A stretch of DNA of 64,000 bases from Paramarasmius palmivorus (lineage: Eukaryota > Basidiomycota > Agaricomycetes > Agaricales > Marasmiaceae): contig JAYKXP010000017.1 in assembly GCA_037176845.1 (NCBI GenBank), positions 682,001-746,000 of the forward strand, given 5' to 3'. Of the stretch, positions 33,508-45,900 are shown piece after piece (the stretch's first letter is position 1; each line of letters begins with the position of its first letter). Made by a program: the position numbers and the translations under genes. The notes under the pieces are model-generated. The model was not told the DNA's origin, did no database searches, and was given only the letters and a program-made list of their open reading frames with translations.

Positions 33508-33960
33508 AGCGCTCGTAAGTTCGTTGCTTTGTCCTTTCCATCACCAACGTCAAGGAAGCAGGATTAGTACTACCAGCTTGATTGTTGACAGACATCGGCG
33601 TTCGACTGGCTTGGAGCATTAGCGCTCGTGAGTTCGTTGCTTTGTCCTTTGTCCTTTCCATCACAATCCAACGTCAAGCCTGAAGCCTGAGATTCTGATT
33701 GTTCTCGGCCTCGGCGACAGCATGTTCTTTTCTGATTTCATTTCGTCTCTTTGCTTTGTCTAGACTTCAAACCCAAACTTCACCATCTTTGGGCAGCTCT
33801 CGGCGACGCGGAACATGACGCGGACGCTTTTTCTGATTCCATTTTCATCGTCTGGATTGTCTGACTTTTTTTTTTTGATCAAATCCTTCCAGATCATTAC
33901 GCTCGGAAGATTCGAGGTTGTTTAGAGGTCTCGGCGACGTATGATGTATGATGTTTTTCT
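33508..33960. repeat. short direct repeats
   Basis: AGCGCTCGTAAGTTCGTTGC at 33508 recurs at 33621 with one change in the shared part, each followed by TTTGTCCTTTCCATCAC. CTCGGCGAC recurs at 33710, 33799 and 33930, each followed within about 40 bases by TTTTTCTGATT- or TTTTCTGATT-type sequence. The spacing of about 90-130 bases suggests several rounds of local duplication. Confidence 0.7.
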
Positions 33961-33969
33961 GATTTCATT

Positions 33970-34990
33970 ACATTGCTTTGTTCAATTCCAAGTCATTGAC
34001 ATCTATCATCGTCAATTTGGAGGTTCCGGTCAAGAGCAATGGAAGTTCTTCGATACTAGCTGCGGACTGCGCGCGCATGCGGAAATACAGAACGCATAAC
34101 GGGCTTGGTTTATGGTGCGCCGAGTGGCCTCGAGGGATTTTCTTTGGTCGGCTTGGAGGCTTGTAACGAGGGATTTCTTTGGTGGAAATCACGTTTGCTT
34201 GGAGTTGGAGATATCGGCTTGGGTTTGGTGAGGTATTTTCTTTTCTCGAGCGGTCGCCGGTTATGAACTGGACTGAACAAATCTCGTATCTCATGTCTTC
34301 TAGGCTACTCTCGGTTGTTCTCAAGTTCCATAATGTCGCTCGAATTATGTTCTCTGGTCGGCTTGGAGTTGGAGTTGGAGATAGACGTGGCCTGGTGAGG
34401 TATTTTTTTCTGGTTTTGAACGACTCCTGAAATGTCCAGCTGTTCTCTAGTTCCGTTTTCTAATGCAGCTGGTCTGTTCTATCTTCCCTCAGGCCTCAGG
34501 ACGGTGATGACGCGTCAGCAAGTTCAAGAATAGTTTTATCCCTGTCGGTGCCTATTGTTATCCGCCAACGAAGGCGTTCGAAATTCATATGCTGCTTTGA
34601 CTGTTCCATGAGGTATTCTCCTTTCCTTAAACTGAACAAATCTCGTATCTTCTAGGCCATAGAGAGGGGTCTCGGTTGTTCTCAAGTTCCGTCTAGCTCT
34701 CTTTCTCTGGTCGGCTTGGAGTTGGAGATAGATGTTCCATAGTCATATGTGTACGGTGGCCTGGGCTTACCATTAGTGAGGCTTTTTTTTCTGGTTTGAA
34801 GCTGAAATTTTGATATCGCGTTTGTTCTCAAGTTCCATTTCAGGCCATACACACCTCGATGATGATGCGTCATTTCAGGACGCATCTTATCCCTCCTATT
34901 CCTCAGGCTATTCTTATCCACTAACGAAAGCGTTCAAAATTGAAATGCATATTCGAGGCTGCTTTGACCTAGGCCCTGGCGTTCTCGGAT
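33970..34990. repeat. degenerate tandem repeat with a period of about 360 bases
   Basis: ACTGAACAAATCTCGTATC occurs at 34272 and 34631. CTCGGTTGTTCTCAAGTTCC occurs at 34310 and 34671. GGTCGGCTTGGAGTTGGAG follows each, and also appears in altered form near 34145-34190. A block running from a GACGCGTCA- or GATGCGTCA-type element to GCTGCTTTGAC occurs at about 34508-34600 and 34866-34970. The copies match in order and spacing, so this is a tandem array of about three decayed units. Confidence 0.78.
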
Positions 34991-37900
34991 CTCAGATAGG
35001 TGTTACTACTTGACTCGTGCACAAGATGGACACGGTGAGGCTATTCCTGTCTTTACCTGTGCGTCGACGTGGACGCTGCCTATATCTGGGAATGTATGCA
35101 GCATGATCTAGATCCATATCACTCAGGTGGTATTCGTCTGGCAAATCACACAACTCCCCTTACTTACTATTCCCTATTCTCTTATTCTGAATCACAAAGC
35201 CCGAGTATCTAGATTCGGGTCTGCCACCCTATTCCAGCCCCCGATACCTCGTCTTTGGAATGGTTTCCCCACACGAACACACGAGCGTACTCGAGTAAAG
35301 CTATTTTTACTTCAACACCTTCACCATACAGCCTGTCCATTTCCAGTCTAATCATGCTAGCGCCAGCGCATGATCGGAACGATTCGCCCATACCTGCAAG
35401 ACCTCGCTGGACCTCATTCTCCTCTCCACCTCATCAAATCACCCTGAGTCCCTGACCTGACTGTTTTAATATCTACCGCCATCTGGATTCTTGAATGTTT
35501 ACTAAACCCGAGATGTATCTCCCATGTCACTCAGGCAGCTTGAAATCTTATTACACCTATTTCACAAATTGGCACTCCATTCATTATTCGAGCGAGATCC
35601 TCGTTTCCGATACCTCCGTTTCCCCACAAGCCCCAGATAGAACTAAACATGTGGGCTATTTTTACTCTTCAACTCTTTCACTTTTGACAGGCGGCGGGCG
35701 ATTTACTTTCAGCGCCATTTTTCCGTTTCCGTTATCATCTTCCTTGGAGTATAGCTCCACTTTCAACTTAGCCCTCGACTCGGAACAAGTTTAGATGATC
35801 CTCCGACAGTCGACTTGCAATTGGTGTGTTGTTCTATTTTTATCGTTTACTCTACTCAAACGTTAGCTCATTCATTCATGCAGTGGATGCAGTTTCGGGT
35901 GTTGGAATGGTGATCCAGGACGTATGCTCCACTTCGCCTTCGCGAACAGGCTTCTGGGTTACGGTAATTTTAAAAGAACGTTCGACTCTTGAAGGACAAA
36001 TCATGACGCAGATGTGAGTATTACATTTCGTGCAAGTCTCCCAGGCTGATTTTGAATATGTATAGGCAGCCTTCCTTCTGGAGTTGTCGGTACAAGACCG
36101 AGGTCGTGTTGAACGTTAACATTCTTTAACGACAGCGACATGTTCCCGCATTCATATCTCCTTGTGTTCGTCCCGTTCCTCCTGTGAATTGACCCTGCTT
36201 TGAATGAAGTGAACGGCACACGGGGGTCTCTTTCACACTAATCGCGCTGATTACGTTCAAGGCTATTTTATTTTGGGGCTTCCAATCCTCCTATCGTTGT
36301 ACTCGAGGCATCGGGAGCTCGTAACGGTATTACTTCTCGGGACGCTGAGTCTTCTTTGGATCTGGAATCAATGGGGTACTTGTATTCATCGTTCATGTTC
36401 TCGCCTGCCTCCTGCGGCTGATTTAATAGGATCCTAGCCGCCTCGACGTCCCGAGAAGGTCACAAGAACTACATGCGCATGGGCATACAACGACTCGGAC
36501 GAGGTGACTGTCAACGCTCCCATTCAGTGCCAACTATTTTTACACTGACAATGACAACAATGATGCGATATCTGTTTGGAAATCAACACTCGCTCGTGTG
36601 ATCATACATACCAGGCTTCAGGCAGCCGTATGTATGTATATATTCGACTTCTCATCTTCCCTCTCGCGAAGCAAATCATAACCCAAGTCAAACTACGTCT
36701 AAGTTTGCTATTTTTACGACGCGCCGGGCGCGGGACTTTCTCGGGGGCTTGTTCTGGTACGTGTTGAGTACTAGTGTTCTCGTTTCCTCGTCAACCTTGC
36801 TGATAATCAAGTAGGCTCCAAGCTTCCCGATCACCGTCCGATTTGGGACGCGTTGACAACCTCGAGGAGGATAGGGGACACATTGACAGAAGCCACACCT
36901 CGCGTTGAAGTTTTTGCAAGGTCCTGGCAAAGGCTGAGTCTCGGAGTCGCAATCGTCCCATAGGGAGTAGCGCAGAAGTCACTCCTTCTGCCGAGCAGAA
37001 TACTGATAACCTGTCTTCTTCGAAGCTCTAGCGGCCCCCGAGACTTGCTATGGGCATGCGACTTGCTGTGGTCGTAGTGAATGCGGTCCCAAATGGCTTA
37101 AACTGTTCTAGCGTGTACTTACAAGCTGATCGCTGACCGTTGAGGCGAGTCTTTAGTAGGCTTGTTTTTTTCTTGAACTAGACTGATATTTGGCTTTAGA
37201 TTTACATGTCCTGTTAGCGAAAACTCGAACATGGCGATGTCTTCTTTGGAGCCCATCGAATAGTATGTTGTTCGCGTCCTACATAAACTTGAAGCGAGTC
37301 CTTCGATCCGTGCGTTTTCCTGGCTGCGGCATCGTGTCGGTGCTTCGTCTTCGTGGGCTCCTCACTTATTCATCTCAGTTCAACTCCTTCGCTCGGATGT
37401 ATTTCTATCGATCTGCCAAATGGTATCTTTGGACGCGTTTGCTCGTGTGACCAATTCTTCGAACTGTCTTCGAGAATGTATTCCTGTCTGTCCTTCGAAA
37501 CAACCACAATGGCACGAGTCAATCTCGTCCGATGGCTTCATCGGTACCTTTTCGGTTTTTCGGACGAGTAGCGTTGGAGGCCCAATCTCCACGTTCACGT
37601 CGGGTCTTCCGAGTATAATCCGATCGTGTTGGAGTTTGCAGTCGAAGAGGCCTCAGGCCAATGAAGATGTGTATACTAGACACGTTCACGCGTCTTTTGA
37701 CGAGGATTCCGAGTCGTGTGATGGTGATGCGCTAACACTACCGTGAATAACGGACTGGCAGCGAACGTTGGCTTGATGTCGTTAATCAAGGGAGATGGAC
37801 CCACAAAAATCATGATCGAAGACAGGCACGTTCCCGCGTCCAACTTTCACTGAGGTCTGCCAAAGAGCCTGGAATGCTTCTTATCGTCCAATGAATCATT

Positions 37901-38066
37901 GGGGCGAAGGGCAGCGGATAGTTATGAAAGGCTAGCGTATCATGGTATCTTTGGATCACATCATTCACGCCGCTGGCAATCTTTGCCACCTTCGCCACCG
38001 GAAGCAGAACTTGGCCGTCGTGATGGTGTTCCGGGTCGGAGATTCATCTTGGGGGAGGTTGAGGAA

Positions 38067-38155
38067 CCGACCTTAGCTCAGTTGGAAGAGCACAAGACTG
38101 TAATTGGTTGTCCCGTGCCTATCTTGGGGTCGCCTGTTCGAACCAGGCAGGTCGG
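38067..38155 (+). tRNA. tRNA-Tyr(GTA) with an intron, copy 3
   Basis: Plus-strand CCGACCTTAGCTCAGTTGG through CAGGCAGGTCGG, exons matching copies 1 and 2. The intron begins TTGGTTGTCCCGTG and is about 17 nt. It lies 194 bases from the end of the kinase-MIF4G gene. Confidence 0.93.
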
Positions 38156-38348
38156 AGTACATGATGTTGGCGGCCGTTTTGCTTCAATTCCCTGGCATTC
38201 AGTAAACGTATAGATTACGAGGTCTTGTACTGTAAGTTTGTCCCATTTTACATACTAGCACATATGATCAAAATTGCCAAAACAAAGGGACCTAGTAGCC
38301 ACGACTTTGGAGATAATCTGCTCCTTAGCGCTTAGCGCCAACCCCTCG

Positions 38349-40888
38349 CTACCGTCCCTCATCGCAATTGCTCTCTAATTCGGGCGCACGGCCAGTGTCC
38401 ACCTCGAGTGGTTTCAAACGGGACTGTAGTACGAACTCCTTGTGCCGAGGCTTTCCAGTTCTGTGTCCAATGACGCTTGCTCTGTGACTTGACATTCTAC
38501 TGCTCCTTGATTTGGATGCCTCAGCAGGAGCAACGTCCATGCTTGAAGATAATGACTTACACTTAGCCTCCTTGCTTTTGCCAACAACATTCCTAGCAGC
38601 CCATCCTTGCTCACGAAGTTCGATCACATCCTAAGGTACAATCAATGACTATCGTCTAGATAAACCAGAAGTATAAAACGTACCTGCAACATGGATTGCA
38701 TCTGTGGACGGACCTTCGCGCTCCGGGTTAGCTCTTTCATGCGAGAGAAGTAAACATCCATGTGAGCCTTAGCCTGAGCAGTATCAAGAACTTGGCCAAC
38801 AGTGGTAAGGAGTGTGCACAGGGACTCAATCTCCTCCTCTTGAGGGTTTTCGACATTACTGAGGAGCTTCTGAGCAGTGTAGTTCTCGTCAGGGTACAGT
38901 GCAACTTTTCTATTGTCACTGTTTTCTCCTTCCTCCTTGTCCGTGTTCATGGACTTGTCTTCGACAGCCTTGGTTACAGCTCTCGTCTCCTTTGCTTCCC
39001 AACCACGTTCAAAGTCCTCTTGACAGCGATTCAAGAGGTACTTCCTGAACAGCTGACCACCAGAGATGGGCTTGCCCTCTGGATTCCTGATACCCTCATC
39101 ACGGACTCGAGGGCTAATCTGTTCCATCATCTTCCGGCAAAGTCGAGCGTACATCTCCGAGAAGTCAGGCTCACTATCAATCGCATTCTCAAAAACATGC
39201 CGAATGACCTGTATGAGAGTTCGCCCATCCTTCTCGTTCTCGGAATTGTTCACCATGCCGATGATTTGGCCGGAGATGGAGTCGAACTTGTCGGCAGTGA
39301 ATTTCTTGAGTAGAGCCCTGACTTTCCGGTCAATGATCCATGGATTAGCGACGTCTACTGCACTGAGGGTCTTGCGACCCCGACGCCGGCTGGCAGTGAC
39401 TCGCAAGGGCATGACAGGTTTGAGAAGAGGCTGTGCTTTGGCGGCATGGTCGGCGTGAGGTGCAGTAAGTACATCTCCATTGCCTGCCCATGTTCTTAGA
39501 CTCTGCATGAGTTCAACTGGTACTCGAGGAGTACCGGACACCCCTTCAAATGGATCATTTGCTATTCTCCTTTGAAACTCGGTGAACAACGTGCTATTCC
39601 AGTCTTGTGCAGGATGGGTGACTCCGAAAGTGAGCAAACGTTGAAGCAAATCCTCTGTCGTCGGTCGCGACACAGGCTCAGCCTGCAAGCATTGGTCTAT
39701 TAACGACCATAGCATGTCTGGTATGCTGGTATTTGGAGGTTTAGAAGGCCGTTTTTTCTGAAGAACCGCAATCAATGCTGCCTCATTTGAGAGATCATAA
39801 AACACAGGATTTCCCGTAACAATCTAAGGTCGTTGGTGGCTGGTCAGAACGTAATGACTTGAATAGAAGAACAGTGCACACACCTCGTAATAAAGACACC
39901 CAGCTGAATAGACGTCACTCCGTGTTGTCGGTACGCCACCACTGAGTATCTCGAGGGCACACCATCTAGCTAATCCAGTTGTGTGTGTAGCAGTAGATGT
40001 GACCTTAAAAACCTGAGAGTCTGCGACACAGGAGAAGCCGAAATCGGCGATGCATGCTCTATGGGAACCTGTTATGAGAACATTGGCCTACAATCTTGGG
40101 GTCAATCGCAAGGCTGATGCTCAGATTTGTTCTTGACTTACAGCTTTGAGGTCACCATGAACAATCTTCAGCGAATGCAGGTGAGAGAGACCACTCGTGA
40201 TATCGTACATCAACTGAATGTGGTCGACAGATTCTAGAGGGTAGCCTTGGAGAAAGTTTACGAGATTTCCTTTCTCGATCCACGGTGACACTAAGCAAAC
40301 CTGGTCGCGGGAATCGTCAAGGTGGTATAGCCCCAAGCAAGGGAGAAGGTTTGGGTGTTTGAGCTGTCGCCAGACAATCGCTTCACGTAAGTAATCCTGG
40401 TACCAAAACCCGATAAGTCTATAGGCGCTTTCCGAGTCAAGGTGAGACGCACCTTCATATTTGCCTCCACGTTCGACATGAGATATGGCTTCACAACTTT
40501 TAAGCATACGAACTGGTCATCCATTCCGTCAAGACGCCCTCTCCAGATATCACCAAATCCACCACCGTGAACTGGATGGTCCCCAAGCTTCGTCAACCCT
40601 CGAATGGTTAAGCAGCTTGGAGCAAGCTCGGATCTCTGCGAAAGGTTGACCATGCATTTACATATTGAAGTGCGTAGACTACTCGGAATTCCTGGGGCAT
40701 CGATTTGCTAGGTTGAACGTTATTGAGTCGTACTTCGGAACCGAGGTACTAAGCAGATAATTTACCTGCTGCAACCAATCTAACCATGATTGCGCTCTGT
40801 CTCCTCTCTCATCCAAAAGTTCTTGATACTGCTTTTCGTCTTCGCGCATCAACAGCTGAAGAGAGTGGGAATCGGCTTCGTGGTTCAT
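38349..40888 (-). CDS. protein kinase fused to an eIF4G-like MIF4G domain
   Basis: Start ATG 40888. The N-terminal half is a fungal TKL-type kinase: ATP loop HGGGFGDIWRG, lysine in VCLKVVK, helix-C Glu in YLREAIVWRQLKHPNLL, catalytic loop IVHGDLKA (HGD for HRD), a DFG in ADFGFS, and RWCALEIL where APE is expected. The exon 39805-38642 continues from the kinase C-lobe (SRPTTEDLLQRLL) through a linker of about 75 residues into an unmistakable eIF4G MIF4G segment: DRKVRALLKKFTADKFDSIS, NEKDGRTLIQVIRHVFENA, YARLCRKMMEQISPRV and GGQLFRKYLLNRCQEDFERG. About 33 residues usually present in eIF4G between NYTAQK and LLSNVENP are absent. The last exon continues DVIELREQGWAARN and ends in a short basic tail. 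It could bind eIF4A or RNA and phosphorylate translation factors; this is inference. An upstream in-frame exon cannot be excluded. Confidence 0.85.
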
Positions 40889-42585
40889 GAGATCAAGCGA
40901 GCTGTCGAGCGCCGATGTCTGCCTAGGGGACTATGAGATTGGCAGAAGACGGTAACCCAGAACACGTGCCCACGCTTTGAGCCTGAAGCTCATCGGGACC
41001 AGGTGATTATGCGGTGATTGTATTGTATTGTTTGGAATCGAAGTGAGAATGTCGAATCCAATCAGTGCCAGGATAGCGGGGAGCTTGAGCATATTGATCG
41101 TTGTACCCGTACAAGACCATCGGCGCCAACCTAGCCTTGGGCGCCTATTGGTCAGAGGAACTATCTCGAAGGTGAACACGGCAAACATTGACTGGGGTTG
41201 CAGAACAGGAAACGATTATAGCCCGAGTAGATACAAGGGAGATGCGCGTTTTATCTAGTCTACCAGACAATCCAGGAATCATGGTTATGGCTGCTTGGCC
41301 TCGCTGGTTCACACCTTTGTTGAAGAAATCAAGACGTACTAGCAGCAGTCGTCCGAGTGTACTGGATAAAAGCTTCAATCGACGATCTTGAAGCCTGTAT
41401 ACCGGGCCGTCAATATCTGAGAGTAATCCACAATATAGGTAAAGGAAAACGTACCCCTCGTATCCGAGTCATAGCCTCTCTTCAAGTACAGCACCTCTCA
41501 AATTGCAAAACCTCGACCTGAACCGATCTGTCGTGGCCTTGCACTCTTAAGCCACGAAGTTAGTCGTGAATGGGCAAAGACCCGAGCTGGCCCTTCGTTC
41601 ATTACAGGTCACCCATTCAGACTGTGAGGGCAATGTGACCACTAGATAACGAAGGAGGCACTGTTGAGCCTCGGTGATTGTAATGTTTCCGTCGATGGCG
41701 GAAGGGCATGCTCTGTGAATGAACGCGAAAATGGATGACCGGGAAATGGTCGGTTCCGAGGCGTAAGTAATGAGGAGCAAGATGCTGCTGAACAACGAGG
41801 GTGGTAAGTCGTAGGTACGTCTCCATCTTCTTCCTATTTCCTGAGCTTCCAAGATCCCATACCCCTCATCTCGATTCTCCATGTCAAGGACAAATAAGGA
41901 TCCAACGTCAAGGGAAGCGCGTTTTTCGGAGCACTTTCGTACATAGCACTCCAATGGTATCGCGAGGTGTCGATAGGATACAGAGGTGTCACGATGTGCA
42001 AACCCCCTTCAACTCCAATCCCTTGCCCGTTCCAACACGCGCTAGTCGTTCTACACGCGTAAAGGCGAGGTTTTGTGGGACGAAGAGTGATAGTGGTCCG
42101 GTATGTAAAGAGAGGACATGTGCTATAGAATTTCTGGCACATCGGGATATGTGTGTCATTGTGTGCGGTATTGCTAGTGGTCTTCTAGGAACGCATTGCA
42201 ATGCTACCGATGGAATGGGTGTTCTACAAGTCTGCCAAGTGCTGACGGGGAGTAAGATGCTGTTCAACGGTGGTAGTAAGTGGCGTGTTTCTTACGCAGG
42301 ACTCCAAAACACGTCTCCTCTTTATACCCAAAGTCCAGACACCTCTCGGACACCTCCTTGAACAGTTCCACGAGGAGGCCGAACAAAGATCCAACTCCAC
42401 TTTTTTTTCGTTTGATTCCTGCTGCTACCCGGGCCCGTATCGAGCAGAGGCACAACACGGCCGTTCTAGCTCAGTGATAAGTCTCAGATGATGGAGGTCT
42501 GAGGCAAGAACTAGTACTGTAAGGACGCCAGGGATTTTGAAAAAGATCTGGCTATCATGGAGTACATCAGGGCAAGAGTTCCTAT
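40889..42585. other. intergenic between kinase-MIF4G and tRNA-Tyr copy 4
   Basis: No gene is supported. A minus-strand open frame at 41547-41954 (135 codons) has no recognisable family, and competing open frames on the other strand are of similar quality. CTAGCTCAGTGATAAG near 42467 looks like a tRNA D arm but has no matching T arm. Confidence 0.45.
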
Positions 42586-42676
42586 CCGACCTTAGCTCAG
42601 TTGGAAGAGCACAAGACTGTAATTGGTTACATGACTCAAGTATCTTGGGGTCGCCTGTTCGAACCAGGCAGGTCGG
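42586..42676 (+). tRNA. tRNA-Tyr(GTA) with an intron, copy 4
   Basis: Exons match the other three copies. The intron begins TTGGTTACATGACTC and is about 19 nt. A pyrimidine-rich tract with T runs follows within 30-90 bases, suitable as a Pol III terminator. Confidence 0.93.
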
Positions 42677-42974
42677 AATACATGTGCCAAAACATACGCT
42701 TTTCTTTCTTTCTTTCTTTTTCTTTTTTATAGATTTTTTTTTTCGCTGCTATTACTCTTTTTTTTGCGTGACTCTCTTTACAAAGCTTAGAATATTACGG
42801 GAGTCTGACAAATACGCCTGCGATGGTTGACTGGCACGAAAATCCTCCAGCGTGCGGATCACGAATCAGGCGTTACGTGCGAAAGTTCCTTCTTCGCATC
42901 TTTGCTGCGGGCCAAATCGATGCTTGACTCGCACTGTTCCTCTTCTTCCTCCTTCATGCTTTCATCTCACTACC

Positions 42975-45900
42975 ATGACCACAAACGTTGATGACCTCCT
43001 TCCTCGACGATACCAAGAAGAAATTTTCACACAGGCTCAACGCGAAAACATCATCGCGGCTCTCGGTACAGGTAGCGGCAAGACGTACATTAGCACTCTC
43101 CTTATCAAATGGATGGCTACTCAACCGACGTCTATCGGAAAAGTCATCATATTTCTCGTTCCGAAGGTTCCCTTGGTTCAACAACAAGGAGATTTCATCG
43201 CGAAGCATTCGACGTTACGCGTCGCAAAGTTTCATGGGACCAATACCCTCGAGTTGACAGATAGGAAAGGATGGGAGAAGGTTTTTGGGAAACACGACGT
43301 TTTTGTGATGACTGGTGAGTGGATGGTGATTGTGGGCATGGTTTCAGTTAGCTAACTAAGGTTGACTAGCTCAGATCTTTTTGAACCTGCTCACACATTC
43401 GTTATGGCAGCTTCAAAAGGTATCTAACTTTCGTCGGTTCATCTCTTCTGAGCTAAGTGTTTCTAGGTCTCACTGATAGTTTTCGACGAATGCCACCACA
43501 CGCGGAAGAACCATCCATATAACGGTATCATGCGCGAATACATGCTACTTTCAACAGAAGATCGACCCAAGGTATTTGGGTTGACTGCCTCGCCGATACA
43601 AAACGCCAAAAACCCCATTGTGTCACTCAACGAGCTGCAGACGAATATGGACGCCAGGGTCGTAGGTGTGTTGGATCATGTTGACGAGTTGGCGGAGCAT
43701 ACGCCTAAACCAGTCGAGGTGAGCTGTTTGAGATGGTGTAATTCTTCAATTCGCTGATTCGATTCGATGTAGGTTATACAAGAATACCCTACATGCCTTG
43801 AGTTCCCTGGGTACCCCGAGCCTTCGTTATGGACGTGTCTTTGCGCGTTTGACATGAGATCCATATGCGGCGAGTATTGGGCAGACATTGAACGCAGGTA
43901 CTACGTCACTCTCGGTAACTTGGGCCCATTCTGTGCGTCACTTTACCTCTTCATGGAGGTCAAATACGCTATACTCGCTACGAACCAACTCGACGCCAAT
44001 CCGAGAAACACAGACGACGTACACATGATCGTTTCCCGTCCCACCGCCAACGAAGATGAGCACGTACTTTCCGAAGATGCTTTAAGCGTCATTGATATTC
44101 TTTTTGAATATGAAACGTTCTTCGAGCTCTCGCCTACGAGCACGGTACCTCGGGAATGGTGTACACCCAAGATCAAGACTTTGGTTGACGTCCTCCTCGC
44201 ACATTATAGACCAACATTCCAGGGCATCGTATTCGTGGAGCAACGTCAGGTTGCGACGTGTCTCGCAAGAGTACTTCCATACATCTCAGAACTGGAAGGA
44301 AAGGTCAAGTGCGGGGATTTCTTAGGCACCGGAGGCGGCGGTGATTCGGAGGAGAGTTTGCGTGGCACGCTTAAGTATGGGAGTGATGGGAAGGACGTAT
44401 TGAAGCTATTTCGAGAGGGAGAGATCAACCTTTGTCAGTCATGTCCTCGCCTTGGTGTCGAGGGGTATACTGATGCTTCCTGTCCGCAGTGATAGCGACT
44501 TCTGTTGCTGAAGAAGGCCTTGATTTTCCGGTATATTTTTAGTGCTGTATCTTGTCAGGAACACCTGTTAACTCGTACAACAGGCATGCGACATCGTCAT
44601 ACGCTTCGACCCACTCCAACACATGGTCGCCTACGTTCAATCCCGCGGTCGAGCCCGCAACAAAATCTCCAAATTCATCGTCATGCTCCCTGAAGGCGAT
44701 ATCTTTTCCAGAGAGAAATACGAGGCTTTCACATACGCCGAAACTAGGCTCAAAGATATCTACAATGCCTACCGACCACAGTCTACCGTCCCAATGGATG
44801 TGGTAGATGAGAACGATGATGAAGACGACGAAACGCACCCAGATGACCTCGACGAACGCGAACGCTTCGTCGTACCTTCCACATCGGCGTTCGCTTCCTA
44901 TGATAACGCCATAAGTCTGCTCAACCACCTATGCTCACTCATCCCAAGGGATCTGTACACCCCACCTCATCTCCCGGTGTTTACAGGCGACTTTCAGGCA
45001 ACGCTAGATTTACCTGCTGCGCTTCCGTTGGCGCCGGATGATTTGACGTATGAAGGGCCATTGAAGCACTCAAAGAAGGAAGCGAAGAGAGCGGTTGCAT
45101 TTGTAGCTGTGAAGAGATTGTATGAGCTAGATGTGTTTGACGAGTATCTCTTGCCTGTGACCGGGAAAGATGTTGGTGAGGAAATAGGTGGTGTTGGAGT
45201 GGATTATGATAAGGTTCCAACTGTGATTGAGGTAGGGGTTAGGAACCCGTGGGGTATGGATGAAGGGAAGAGGAGGTGGTTACATCTGGTGTATTGGGAT
45301 GGTGTACCTGTTGCTGGGTTGATCACGGGCACGTATTTGCCCAGTGTGAAATTTCAGTGGGGAGAAACTGAGGTTGAGATGGCCAAGGGTCGCCTCATTA
45401 GTCTGGATGAGGACGAAGAGGAGACGATGAAGGATTACACTCGTCTGGGAGTATGGCATATCATCACGACGCTGCCACTCGCTTCTGCGCCGAGCTTCTT
45501 CCTAGTTCCTATCACTGAAGAACTCGAACCTGACTATGAAGCCATGCAACGGCTCACTTCGCACCCTAGAGGCATACAGGACTGGAGTGGGATCACTGAC
45601 AGCGTTTTGGTTGTCAACTATAACCAACGCGGGCGAACGATGTGGCTACATCGCGTTCGACATGATCTCACGCCCATGTCTGCTCCAGATGCTTCCTTGA
45701 ATACCGAACTTGGGACGTATCACGAATACTACTTCGATCGGTGGACGCGAAAATCACCAAATCGTCCCGTTTGGACGCCCTACGTTCCAACTGAGGGTCC
45801 GATGATCGAGGTGTCGACAGTATCGCGGTCTTCGTCGGGCGTGTATCCACTCTATGGAGATAGCAAGCCCTCGGGCAAGAAAAAATCGTCGGAAATCAAG

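Larger units (their letters stand above)
33304..38066. other. 4.8-kb gene desert with degenerate repeats
   Basis: No gene is convincingly supported. The left part (33.48-35.0 kb) is a mosaic of decayed direct repeats, listed separately. The right part (35.0-37.8 kb) holds many short open frames on both strands. The best plus-strand frame (37420-37746, 108 codons) and its antisense neighbour (37380-37598) show no known motif. It may be a dead gene or transposon beyond recognition by eye. Confidence 0.5.

Noticed and set aside
37190..37746. Open frames of up to 108 codons suggesting a gene in the desert
   Set aside because: No recognisable domain, competing antisense frames, and no consistent exon chain.
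42460..42540. tRNA-like CTAGCTCAGTGATAAG with possible C/D-box-like TGATG and CTGA
   Set aside because: No acceptor or T arm can be paired and the box C sequence is imperfect, so neither a tRNA nor a snoRNA is supported.
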